Shown: positions 1-6,035 of the stretch, in pieces
Numbering within the stretch: the stretch's first letter is position 1
Layout: the number at the start of each line of letters is the position of its first letter
NCBI GenBank assembly: GCA_903960645.1
Contig: CAJCBN010000425.1
Span: 1-7,353 of the forward strand
Direction of reading: 5' to 3'
DNA length: 7,353 nt
Source of the DNA: an uncultured Actinomycetes bacterium
Lineage (GTDB): Bacteria > Actinomycetota > Thermoleophilia > Gaiellales > F1-60-MAGs149
Notes under the pieces: generated by a model
Told to the model about the DNA's origin: nothing
The model's input: only the letters and a program-made list of their open reading frames with translations
The model's database searches: none
Translations under genes and position numbers: made by a program

Positions 1-225
1 CGCCAGCGCGACGAGGAGGGCCAGACGCCGCGCGGCGAACGGATCGCCTTTGCCCTGTGGGGTGCCCTCGGGAGCCGCCCGCGCCTGTACCGCGCCTCGA
101 CGGCCGCGAGCCGCTCGCTGCTCGGCGTGCTGGCGCAGGCGGACGGCACGGTTTCGACACGGCTACCCGGGCTGCGCCGCTGGACCTCTACGCGCGATCT
201 TCCCCTGCGGCGGCTGGGACGATGA
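1..225 (+). CDS. lutB: LutB-type lactate-utilisation iron-sulfur protein, C-terminal end (partial)
   Basis: Frame 1 is open from the window edge to TGA at 223-225, giving the last 74 residues of a protein that starts outside the window. LutB is the ferredoxin-like, [4Fe-4S]-carrying subunit of the LutABC complex, which oxidises L-lactate to pyruvate in the cytoplasm. The visible part lies after the cluster-binding region, so no cysteines are expected or seen. It has the family's typical tail: a helical stretch (ERIAFALWGALGSRPRLYR), then a short linker and a W-x-x-x-R-D-x-P segment (WTSTRDLP) near the end. The main support is the downstream neighbour, a clear LutC that begins inside this gene's stop codon (ATGA, 222-225). 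The tail alone is a weak signature and the call leans on that operon context. A fused LUD/ferredoxin variant of LutB is the usual architecture, but it cannot be checked here. Confidence 0.75.
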   Translation, partial: RQRDEEGQTPRGERIAFALWGALGSRPRLYRASTAASRSLLGVLAQADGTVSTRLPGLRRWTSTRDLPLRRLGR

Positions 226-875
226 CCGACCGCGCAACCTTCCTCGCCACCGTGCGGGCCACACCGCGCGGCAGCGACCCGGGGCTCCTCGACCGCAGCG
301 CGGCACCGCCGGCGCCGACGGAGCTGCGGGCGGGCGAGGATCCGGTCGATCGCTTTCAGCGGGAGGCGGAGTTGGTGTCGACCTCCGTCCTGCGCGTACC
401 CGCTGCGGCAGTCGGGACGACCGTGGCCGGGCTGCTGGTGGCCGCCGGCGCGCAGCGCGTCGCCGCCACGGCGGATCTTGCCAGCCACCTGACGGGCGTC
501 GTCGCGGCCTGCGCCGCCGAGGGGATTGACGCCGAGGCCTACGCGGAGGTTGCGCCGGATCGAGGGCGGGCCGGAGCGCTCGACGCGACGGTGACGGGCT
601 GCGCGGCAGCCGTGGCGGCGACGGGCTCAATCGTGACGACGGCGAGCGGTGCCGGACGCGCCGGCGCGCTGATCGCGCCGATGCACGTCTGCGTGGTGGA
701 GCAGGGCCAGATCGTGGATGGCCTGCACGCGTTGTTTGCCGGTTCGGCTCTGGTGGACGCAGGCAGCCTGCTCGCCTTGCAGGCAGGCCCCAGTCGCAGC
801 GCGGACATCGAGAAGGTGCTGATCCTCGGCGTGCACGGTCCCGGTGACGTGCACGTCGTAATCGTCGAGGGCTGA
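222..875 (+). CDS. lutC: LutC/YkgG family LUD-domain protein (lactate utilisation)
   Basis: This is a 217-residue LUD-domain protein, normal in length for LutC, the third subunit of the cytoplasmic LutABC L-lactate oxidation system. Family hallmarks are the segment A-A-T-G-S-I-V-T-T-A-S-G at residues 132-143, the P-M-H-V-C-V-V strand at 153-159, and the near-diagnostic C-terminal block G-P-S-R-S-A-D-I-E (189-197) followed by L-G-V-H-G-P (202-207) and a short beta strand. I chose the ATG at 222 because it overlaps the lutB stop as ATGA and gives a typical N terminus. The frame is open back to an ATG at 57, but that extension would lie wholly on lutB coding sequence and reads as arginine/proline-rich shadow. 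No strong Shine-Dalgarno precedes 222, so translation probably depends on coupling to lutB. LutA is not visible and presumably lies upstream. Confidence 0.93.
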   Translation: MTDRATFLATVRATPRGSDPGLLDRSAAPPAPTELRAGEDPVDRFQREAELVSTSVLRVPAAAVGTTVAGLLVAAGAQRVAATADLASHLTGVVAACAAEGIDAEAYAEVAPDRGRAGALDATVTGCAAAVAATGSIVTTASGAGRAGALIAPMHVCVVEQGQIVDGLHALFAGSALVDAGSLLALQAGPSRSADIEKVLILGVHGPGDVHVVIVEG

Positions 876-891
876 CGCCTCAGGCGACGAT
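861..891. terminator. Dyad spanning the lutC / L,D-transpeptidase stop codons, possible bidirectional terminator
   Basis: A perfect 7-base inverted repeat (ATCGTCG at 861-867, CGACGAT at 885-891) brackets both stop codons of the convergent genes, with a 17-base loop that itself contains CCT-C-AGG (878-884). No T tract follows on either strand, so it is not a classical intrinsic terminator. A 7-base dyad of this kind can arise by chance in GC-rich coding sequence. Confidence 0.25.
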
Positions 892-1671
892 GTCGACCGG
901 GGTGCCCGGTCGGACGAGTGCGGTGATCCGGCCAATGCCGGGATCCGGCACCCGGATGCAGCCATGCGACGGATTGGTGCCGGCCTCGGCCCACAGCGCG
1001 CCGCGTGCACCGTGGATGGCGACGCGCCCCGGGCCGCCGGCGTACTCGAAGAGGACGTTCGAATGCGCGGTCAGGTGCAGCGCCCACGGGCCAAGCGGGC
1101 TGAACCACGGCTCGCGCACCTCCTGGTAGATCGAGAAGCGGCCCTTCGGCGTCGGCGTGGCACGCGCTCCGAGCGCCACGCCAATGCGGCGGACGAGTCG
1201 GCCCTTGCGGTAGACGCTGAGGGTATGGCGCTTGAGGGAGATGCGAACGCGCATAGGGTCGATGGAGACGATCGTATTGGCCTCGTTGATCCAGCCGGAG
1301 CTGCCGTTGGGTCGGCTCGGCAGGAGCACCCGCAGCCACCCGGTGCCGTTGGCCGCGACCGTGCGCTCGAGGACTTGCAGCACTACGGGGTTGCCCGTGC
1401 TGGCAATCCAGGGCTGCAGCAACCGGCGCGGAGCTGCCTCACCCGGACGGTCGAAGACGCCGACGCGCGTGATGAGACGCGCCACGTAGACCTGCTTCGG
1501 CGTGGGGCGGTAGGACGGGTCGGGGGTGAAGAGCGGTGCGGGGGGTGCCGGGAGGGAACTCTCGGCCTGCGCATTGATGATCGCGGTCTCCGGATCCTGC
1601 GCGGCAGCGCCGACCGGGAGGGCGATCAGGGTGGCCGCCATCAGGCCGATCAGCAGGAGCAGACGCCGCAT
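880..1671 (-). CDS. Secreted L,D-transpeptidase (YkuD domain)
   Basis: The 263-residue protein begins with a signal peptide: RR at 2-3, a hydrophobic core to about residue 20, and an A-A-A cleavage site near 24/25. A proline-rich linker (about 38-58), an SH3-like region (about 60-135) and a C-terminal YkuD domain (about 140-263) follow. The catalytic signature is present: His220 in I-H-G, then S-H-G-C-I-R at 235-240 with the nucleophile Cys238 and Arg240. Enzymes of this family act outside the membrane and form 3-3 peptidoglycan cross-links or attach proteins to the wall. The start is the ATG just before R-R-L-L-L-L. The frame runs open far upstream, but that part is antisense to the next gene and lacks a signal peptide. 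No Shine-Dalgarno is seen; GATACT lies six bases before the ATG. There is no evident link to its metabolic neighbours. Confidence 0.93.
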   Translation of the reverse strand: MRRLLLLIGLMAATLIALPVGAAAQDPETAIINAQAESSLPAPPAPLFTPDPSYRPTPKQVYVARLITRVGVFDRPGEAAPRRLLQPWIASTGNPVVLQVLERTVAANGTGWLRVLLPSRPNGSSGWINEANTIVSIDPMRVRISLKRHTLSVYRKGRLVRRIGVALGARATPTPKGRFSIYQEVREPWFSPLGPWALHLTAHSNVLFEYAGGPGRVAIHGARGALWAEAGTNPSHGCIRVPDPGIGRITALVRPGTPVDIVA

Positions 1672-1677
1672 GGCCCA

Positions 1678-1683
1678 AGTATC
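1678..1683 (-). promoter_or_regulatory. Candidate -10 element for leaderless L,D-transpeptidase mRNA
   Basis: Read on the minus strand, GATACT is followed by six bases (TGGGCC) and the ATG. It matches TATAAT at four positions, including the most conserved A2 and T6. Transcription would begin at or next to the start codon. No convincing -35 hexamer is seen. Confidence 0.35.
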
Positions 1684-1731
1684 GCCTACCTTCAGCCCAC
1701 TTGGGGTTGGACGGCGACCCGGCTTGCATGC

Positions 1732-1737
1732 GACCAT
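1732..1737 (+). promoter_or_regulatory. Weak candidate -10 element for the FAD oxidase
   Basis: GACCAT lies exactly six bases before the ATG at 1744. It keeps A2, A5 and T6 of TATAAT. There is no Shine-Dalgarno in the preceding bases. This is the weakest of the four equivalent sites in the window and is called mainly because of its spacing. Confidence 0.2.
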
Positions 1738-1743
1738 GCCGTT

Positions 1744-3150
1744 ATGAACGCTCCGCACCGCTCGCTCTGGCTCGATCAGGCCTACACCGGCTCGACAGAC
1801 CGTCCCGCCCTGACCGGAGGTGACCGTGCCGATGTCGCGATCGTCGGCGGCGGGTTCCTCGGCCTCTGGACCGCGATCATCCTGAAGGAGCGCGAGCCTT
1901 CGCTCGACGTCGTCATCATCGAGCGCGACATCTGTGGCGGCGGCGCCTCGGGCCGCAACGGCGGCTTCGTGTTGAGCTGGTGGCCCAAGCTCTCGACGCT
2001 CGTCAAGCTGGTCGGCGAGCGGGAAGCGGTCGAGCTGGCCCAGGCGTCGGAGGACGCCATCGGCGAGATCGAGGCGGCCTGCGAGCAGTACACCATCGAC
2101 GCCCAGTTCCGCCGCGGCGGCTGGCTGTGGACGGCAGCCACGGAGGTGCAGCGCGGCTCGTGGGCGCCCACCGTCGAGCTGTGCGATCGCCTCGGCGTCC
2201 ACCCGTTCCAGCAGCTGTCCCCGGAGGAGGTGGCCCGCCGGTCCGGCTCGTCCGTGCACCTCGAGGGTGTCCTCGAGCCGTCGGGTGCCACCGTGCATCC
2301 GGGCTACCTCGTGCGCGGGATGGCGCGTGTGGCTCAGCAGCTCGGTGTGCGGATCTACGAGCACACCCCGATGGTCGAACTCGATCGTCGTGAGCCCGCC
2401 GTGCTGCGGACGCCGAACGGCGTGCTGACGGCCGACAAGGTCGTGCTGGCGATCAACGCGCACGCAGCCGGGGTGCGCGAGCTGCACCGCAAGATCGTGG
2501 CGATCACCAGTGACATGGTGTCGACGCCGCCGATCCCCGAACGCCTCGAGGAGATCGGGTGGACGGGCGGCGAGTGCATCTCCGATTCGCAGCTTCAGAT
2601 CCACTACTACCGCACCACGACCGACGGGCGGATCGCCTTCGGCAAGGGCGGCTGGGGCATCGCTCTGGGTGGGCGCATGGGCAGCGCATTCGATCGGGAT
2701 CCCAAGCGCGCAGCGGACGTGACGCTCGGCTTCCGGCGCCTCTATCCGAACCTCGCCGACGTCGCGATTGATCGCGACTGGAGCGGCCCTATCGACCGCT
2801 CGCCGACCGGGATTCCGTTGTTTGGCAATCTGGGCGGACGCCCGCATCTTCTGTACGGCGCGGGCTTCAGCGGCAACGGGGTGGGCCCTGCGCGTCTCGG
2901 CGGTCGCATCCTCGCCGGCATGGTGCTCGGTGACCGTTCCGGGCTGGCCGTCTGCGGTCTCGTCAACGGCCGCCCCGGCAGCTTCCCGCCCGATCCGATC
3001 CGCTACGTCGGCGCGCACGTCGTGCGTACGGGCGTGGCGGCGAAGGAGGCGCGTGAGGCGGTCGGGCAGGAGCCCAGCCGGATCTCGGAGTTCCTCGCCG
3101 GCCTCGCTCCCGGCGGGATGATCCCCAAGAAATCGAAGCAGAAGGCGTAG
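1744..3150 (+). CDS. FAD-dependent oxidoreductase, DAO family (PuuB/OrdL-like amine oxidase)
   Basis: A 468-residue flavoenzyme, probably cytoplasmic, of the D-amino-acid-oxidase/glycine-oxidase superfamily. The dinucleotide-binding fold is at residues 31-60 (V-A-I-V-G-G-G-F-L-G, then Glu60 for the ribose), followed by the family motif A-S-G-R-N-G-G (68-74). The C-terminal FAD-contacting segment Y-G-A-G-F-S-G-N-G-V is at 371-380. The S-L-W-L N terminus and overall order recall gamma-glutamylputrescine oxidase (PuuB) and OrdL-type proteins. The 65-70 residues after about 400, with a basic end (KKSKQK), make it longer than my recollection of E. coli PuuB. The ATG at 1744 gives a standard lead-in to the Rossmann fold; the frame is open further upstream, but only as antisense of the transpeptidase. 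Its stop is three bases from that of the convergent molybdoenzyme. The ligase and C26 hydrolase encoded opposite suggest oxidation of a gamma-glutamylated amine. Sarcosine-type or other amine oxidase activity remains possible. Confidence 0.88.
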   Translation: MNAPHRSLWLDQAYTGSTDRPALTGGDRADVAIVGGGFLGLWTAIILKEREPSLDVVIIERDICGGGASGRNGGFVLSWWPKLSTLVKLVGEREAVELAQASEDAIGEIEAACEQYTIDAQFRRGGWLWTAATEVQRGSWAPTVELCDRLGVHPFQQLSPEEVARRSGSSVHLEGVLEPSGATVHPGYLVRGMARVAQQLGVRIYEHTPMVELDRREPAVLRTPNGVLTADKVVLAINAHAAGVRELHRKIVAITSDMVSTPPIPERLEEIGWTGGECISDSQLQIHYYRTTTDGRIAFGKGGWGIALGGRMGSAFDRDPKRAADVTLGFRRLYPNLADVAIDRDWSGPIDRSPTGIPLFGNLGGRPHLLYGAGFSGNGVGPARLGGRILAGMVLGDRSGLAVCGLVNGRPGSFPPDPIRYVGAHVVRTGVAAKEAREAVGQEPSRISEFLAGLAPGGMIPKKSKQKA

Positions 3151-3162
3151 CGGCTAGTCGCC
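3144..3162. terminator. Small dyad across the oxidase / molybdoenzyme stop codons
   Basis: GGCG (3144-3147) pairs with CGCC (3159-3162), and the inner TAG/CTA (3148-3150, 3154-3156) are the two stop codons themselves, leaving a two-base bulge (GT). No T tract follows. It is the only candidate terminator at this junction and it is weak. Confidence 0.15.
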
Positions 3163-5256
3163 GACGGCCTCGGCAACGGCGATGCCGGCCGCCGGGGCAG
3201 TCTGCCGCAGGAGCGCGACCTCGACACGATTGTCGTGGAAGGTGGGGGCTCCACCCATATCCGCGTCCCGGACCGGCGTCGTCGCGTTGACGTTGTTGCC
3301 GTCGCCGTCCTTCGCCCAGTAGGCCTTGTACGACCAGGCGACGCCGTCGCGGGCGTGGGGATGGATGGCTGCGAGGCAACGGAAGGCGCCGCGGTCGTTC
3401 GCGACCTCGACCTGGTCGCCGGGCTCGATGCCGCGTGCAGCCGCATCGTTCGGGCTGAGAAACACGGTCGGAGCACCGGTCATGTGCAGGTGCCCGGGGA
3501 GGTCGGCGAACGTCGAATTGAGGAAGAAGCGGTGCGCCGGCGAGATCAGGATCAGCGGCCAGCGCTGGGCCAGAACCGTGTCGGCTCCCTCGAACGACGG
3601 CGTGTAGCCGGGGATCGGATCGAGACCAGCGTCGGCCAAGGCAGGCACCGTGATGTGCAGCCGGCCGTCGCTCGTAGGAAAGTCGCCGTGGGCGTGCGGC
3701 GCAGTTCCGGTGCGGTCGTCGATGGCGGCGTAGCCGGTCTCGCGGAGGCGCTCGAAGGTGATGTCGCGCTCGCGTGCCTCGTCGGTGTCGAGGAACTGCC
3801 GCACCAGCTCCTCGTCGCTGTCGTGCAGGCGCGGATGCGTCTGGCCGAGGGCGGTGGCGAGGCGGCGGAAGATCTCGGTGTTCGGCAGGCACTGTCCGAC
3901 CGGGTCGATCGCGGGCAGGTTGAGCGTCAGGTAGTGGTGGCCGTAGGACGGGTGGATGTCGAGATGCTCGGTCTGCATCGTGGCCGGAAGCACCACGTCC
4001 GCGAACAGCGCGGTGTCGGTCAGTCGGTGCTCGAGCACCGTGATGTGTAGATCGTCGCGGCGGAGGCCGCGCTGCACGCGCACCTGATCGGGTGCGGTCG
4101 CGCCGGGATTCGTGTTCCACACCACCAGTGCATGGACGGCGGGATCCTGCGCCTCAGCGGTCAGGGCCTCGGCCAGCCGCGACATGTTGATCGTCCGCGC
4201 CGGCGGCAGCGGCAGGTCGGCGGGCTCCTTCAGATCGACGGTGACCGGATCGAACCGACCGCTCGTCTCCGCCAGGACGCCCCCACCGACGTGGCGGAAG
4301 TCTCCGGTGACGGCACCGAGAACGGTGATCGCGCGGTAGGCGGCCCCGCCGCCCCCGTGGCGCTGGAGGCCGAGCCCCATGCGGATGGCGGTCGGGCGTG
4401 TCGTGATGATTCGGTCGGCGAGCCCCTGCACCTCGCCCACGTCGAGCCCGCAGATCTCCGCGGCGCGCGCGGTGTTCCAGTCGGCGAGACGCTCCCGCAG
4501 CTCCGGCCAGCCGACGGTGCACTCGGCCAGCCACTCCTCGTCACAGGCTCCCGCGGCGAGCAGCTCGCCCATCAGTCCCATGGCGAGCGCGCCGTCCGTG
4601 CCGGGCAGGAGCTGCAGGTGCTGGTCGCAGCGCGCGGCGGTATCCGTCGGCAGCGGGTCAATCGCGACGACGTGGGCACCGTTTTGCTGGGCGGCGTGGA
4701 TGAAGTGCCACTGGTGCATGTTCGATGACAGCAGGTTCGCGCCCCAGACGAGAATCAGTCGCGCGTGGACGAAGTCCTCGGGATCCGGTCCAACGGGCCG
4801 GTGCGTGGTGACTCGCAGGGCGGCGTAGGCGGCCGCGTCGCAGATCGTCGTATCGAGCTCGGTCGCGCCGAGGTGCTTGAAGAGGCGCTGTCCGAGCGAC
4901 CAGCCCTGCACGGCACCGAGCGTGCCCGCGTAGTAGTACGGCAGGATCGCCTCGGCCCCGTGGCGATCGATGGTGGTCTGGAGCGCAGCGGCGGTCAGGC
5001 CGATGGCCTCGTCCCAGTCGATCTCCTGAAAGCGTCCGTCACCCTTCGCGCCGACGCGCCGCAGGGGCACCGTCAGGCGATCCGGCGCGTAGACGGCGTC
5101 GAGGTAGCGATTGACCTTGCCGCAGAGCGAGCCGCGGGTGTAGGGGTGGTCCTTGCGCCCCCGCATCCGCACGGCGCGACCGTCCTCGACCTCGATCTGC
5201 CACGCGCACGTGTCGGGACAGTCGAGCGGACAGGCGCCGTTCACGGTGCGCTTCAT
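3154..5256 (-). CDS. Molybdopterin-dependent oxidoreductase, [4Fe-4S]-containing (DMSO reductase superfamily)
   Basis: A 700-residue bis-MGD enzyme of the BisC-like COG0243 group. The N-terminal cluster motif is CPLDCPDTC with Cys9, Cys13 and Cys17, and a fourth Cys45 in R-G-S-L-C-G-K. The catalytic domain spans about 60-480, including V-W-G-A-N (170-174), W-N-T-N-P-G (380-385) and F-A-D-V-V-L-P (418-424). The MGD-binding C-terminal domain spans about 565-685, including S-P-A-H-R-F-F-L-N (572-580). The segment T-T-I-C-D (136-140) lies where the metal ligand usually sits; I cannot assign Cys139 as the ligand with certainty. No twin-arginine signal is present, so it should be cytoplasmic. I chose the ATG at 5256 because it starts eight residues before the cluster motif and has TACAAT six bases upstream; the frame extends upstream over the hydrolase gene but shows no domain there. 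The substrate is unknown. No electron-transfer subunit is adjacent. Confidence 0.92.
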   Translation of the reverse strand: MKRTVNGACPLDCPDTCAWQIEVEDGRAVRMRGRKDHPYTRGSLCGKVNRYLDAVYAPDRLTVPLRRVGAKGDGRFQEIDWDEAIGLTAAALQTTIDRHGAEAILPYYYAGTLGAVQGWSLGQRLFKHLGATELDTTICDAAAYAALRVTTHRPVGPDPEDFVHARLILVWGANLLSSNMHQWHFIHAAQQNGAHVVAIDPLPTDTAARCDQHLQLLPGTDGALAMGLMGELLAAGACDEEWLAECTVGWPELRERLADWNTARAAEICGLDVGEVQGLADRIITTRPTAIRMGLGLQRHGGGGAAYRAITVLGAVTGDFRHVGGGVLAETSGRFDPVTVDLKEPADLPLPPARTINMSRLAEALTAEAQDPAVHALVVWNTNPGATAPDQVRVQRGLRRDDLHITVLEHRLTDTALFADVVLPATMQTEHLDIHPSYGHHYLTLNLPAIDPVGQCLPNTEIFRRLATALGQTHPRLHDSDEELVRQFLDTDEARERDITFERLRETGYAAIDDRTGTAPHAHGDFPTSDGRLHITVPALADAGLDPIPGYTPSFEGADTVLAQRWPLILISPAHRFFLNSTFADLPGHLHMTGAPTVFLSPNDAAARGIEPGDQVEVANDRGAFRCLAAIHPHARDGVAWSYKAYWAKDGDGNNVNATTPVRDADMGGAPTFHDNRVEVALLRQTAPAAGIAVAEAVGD

Positions 5257-5262
5257 GGGTCG

Positions 5263-5268
5263 ATTGTA
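5263..5268 (-). promoter_or_regulatory. Candidate -10 element for leaderless molybdoenzyme mRNA
   Basis: On the minus strand TACAAT (five of six matches to TATAAT) is followed by six bases (CGACCC) and the ATG. It sits in the 43-base gap after the hydrolase gene. A poor -35 (TTTCCG, minus strand of 5286-5291) lies 17 bases upstream. No Shine-Dalgarno is present. This is the best of the window's -10 candidates and implies that the last gene of the run can be transcribed on its own. Confidence 0.5.
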
Positions 5269-5299
5269 GGCGACAACACGCCGTCCGGAAAGGGCCCGG

Positions 5300-6019
5300 T
5301 CAGGGAGTTCGGCGCGCTCGCGCGGCGTCGACCACGAAGCGGAAGAGCGCCTGCTGCTCCGGCTCATGCATCTTCTCGGGGTGCCACTGAACGCCGATCG
5401 CCGCCCATTCGCCGTCGCTCTCGAGTGACTCGACGACGCGGCCAACCCGCGCGGTGGCGACCAGATCGCCGGGATCGACAACGCCCTGGTGGTGGATGGA
5501 ATTGACGGCGAACGAGCGGCAGCCCATCACCTCGGCCAGCCGTGAGTTCGCGTCGACCTCGACGTCATGACGCGAGCCCATCAGCGCCTCCGGCGTGTGC
5601 TCGATCAGCGGATGGCCGTGCTCCGGCCTGAGGTCCTGAATCATCGTGCCGCCGGCCGCCACGGCCAGCGTCTGCATGCCACGGCAGATGCCGAGCACCG
5701 GCAGGCATCGCTCGCGGGCGCCGCGCGCGAGTGCGAGCTCCCAGACGTCGGCGCCGGCATCGGCATCCTCGAGCACGGTCGCCGTGGCCGCCCCGTAGTG
5801 CTCGGGATGCAGGTCACCGCCACCGGTGAGCACGAGCCCATCGAGCAGATCGAGCACCGCCTGTGGATCCTCGTTATGCGGGAGAATCACCGGCAGCCCG
5901 CCGGCGCGCGAGATGCCGTCGGCGTAGCTGGGATCGAGGGTGTAAAGGTCGGTCTGCGCACCGAGGTACGTGGGCAGGTCGCGACGGAACGCGGTCAGGC
6001 CGATGACGGGCGGGCGCAT
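5300..6019 (-). CDS. Peptidase C26 / class I glutamine amidotransferase-like hydrolase (PuuD-like)
   Basis: A 239-residue single-domain gamma-glutamyl hydrolase of the PuuD/YvdE type. Visible elements are P-V-I-G-L-T (4-9) at the N terminus, the oxyanion loop L-T-G-G-G-D-L (64-70), the nucleophile elbow G-I-C-R-G-M-Q with Cys112, the V-N-S-I-H-H-Q (172-178) block, and the Q-W-H-P-E segment with His213 and Glu215 completing the triad. Length matches free-standing family members, and no signal peptide is seen. In the Puu pathway the homologous enzyme cleaves gamma-glutamyl-GABA to glutamate and GABA. Having a GS-like ligase in the same run and a PuuB-like oxidase opposite supports an analogous role, but the acyl substrate cannot be deduced. 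It starts 16 bases after the binding-protein stop and has TACGCT six bases before its ATG, so it may have its own leaderless transcript as well as operon read-through. Confidence 0.92.
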   Translation of the reverse strand: MRPPVIGLTAFRRDLPTYLGAQTDLYTLDPSYADGISRAGGLPVILPHNEDPQAVLDLLDGLVLTGGGDLHPEHYGAATATVLEDADAGADVWELALARGARERCLPVLGICRGMQTLAVAAGGTMIQDLRPEHGHPLIEHTPEALMGSRHDVEVDANSRLAEVMGCRSFAVNSIHHQGVVDPGDLVATARVGRVVESLESDGEWAAIGVQWHPEKMHEPEQQALFRFVVDAARARRTP

Positions 6020-6025
6020 GGCGGC

Positions 6026-6031
6026 CAGCGT
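6026..6031 (-). promoter_or_regulatory. Candidate -10 element for leaderless hydrolase mRNA
   Basis: On the minus strand TACGCT fits TANNNT and is separated from the ATG by six bases (GGCCGC). It lies entirely within the 16-base gap to the preceding gene. No Shine-Dalgarno is present. A -35 would have to lie inside the preceding coding sequence. Confidence 0.4.
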
Positions 6032-6035
6032 ACCG

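Larger units (their letters stand above)
1672..1743. promoter_or_regulatory. Divergent intergenic region with two inverted repeats
   Basis: These 72 bases separate the start codons of the L,D-transpeptidase (minus) and the FAD oxidase (plus), so both promoters must lie here or in the opposite gene. Two dyads are visible: CCCAAGT (1674-1680) with ACTTGGG (1699-1705), 18 bases apart, and GCATG (1726-1730) with CATGC (1735-1739), four bases apart. The first overlaps the transpeptidase's candidate -10; the second overlaps the oxidase's and ends four bases before its ATG. Either could be an operator. By rough expectation, dyads of this size in 72 bases are not strongly improbable. Confidence 0.4.

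Noticed and set aside
57..221. Upstream extension of lutC to the ATG at 57.
   Set aside because: It lies entirely on the lutB coding frame and reads as Ala/Arg/Pro-rich shadow; the ATGA overlap at 222 is the natural start.
163..630. Minus-strand open frames opposite lutB/lutC (also 539-1339).
   Set aside because: Arg/Pro/Ser-rich low-complexity translation typical of antisense frames in GC-rich genes.
880..3018. Minus-strand frame open for 712 codons, which would fuse a large N-terminal region to the L,D-transpeptidase.
   Set aside because: Everything upstream of 1671 is antisense to the FAD oxidase or intergenic, is rich in Arg/Asp/His with no domain, and would place the signal peptide in the middle of the protein. 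The ATG at 1671 starts a proper signal peptide.
964..3150. Plus-strand frame open for 728 codons, which would extend the FAD oxidase N-terminally.
   Set aside because: The extra part is antisense to the transpeptidase gene and has no recognisable domain. The ATG at 1744 gives the usual short lead to the FAD-binding fold.
3235..4050. Plus-strand open frame of 271 codons antisense to the molybdoenzyme.
   Set aside because: It resembles no family, and the opposite strand carries an unmistakable conserved protein. Long antisense frames are common at this GC content.
5257..5481. Upstream extension of the molybdoenzyme to an ATG at 5481.
   Set aside because: It would run over the end of the hydrolase gene with Ser/Arg-rich sequence and no domain; the ATG at 5256 precedes the cluster motif directly.
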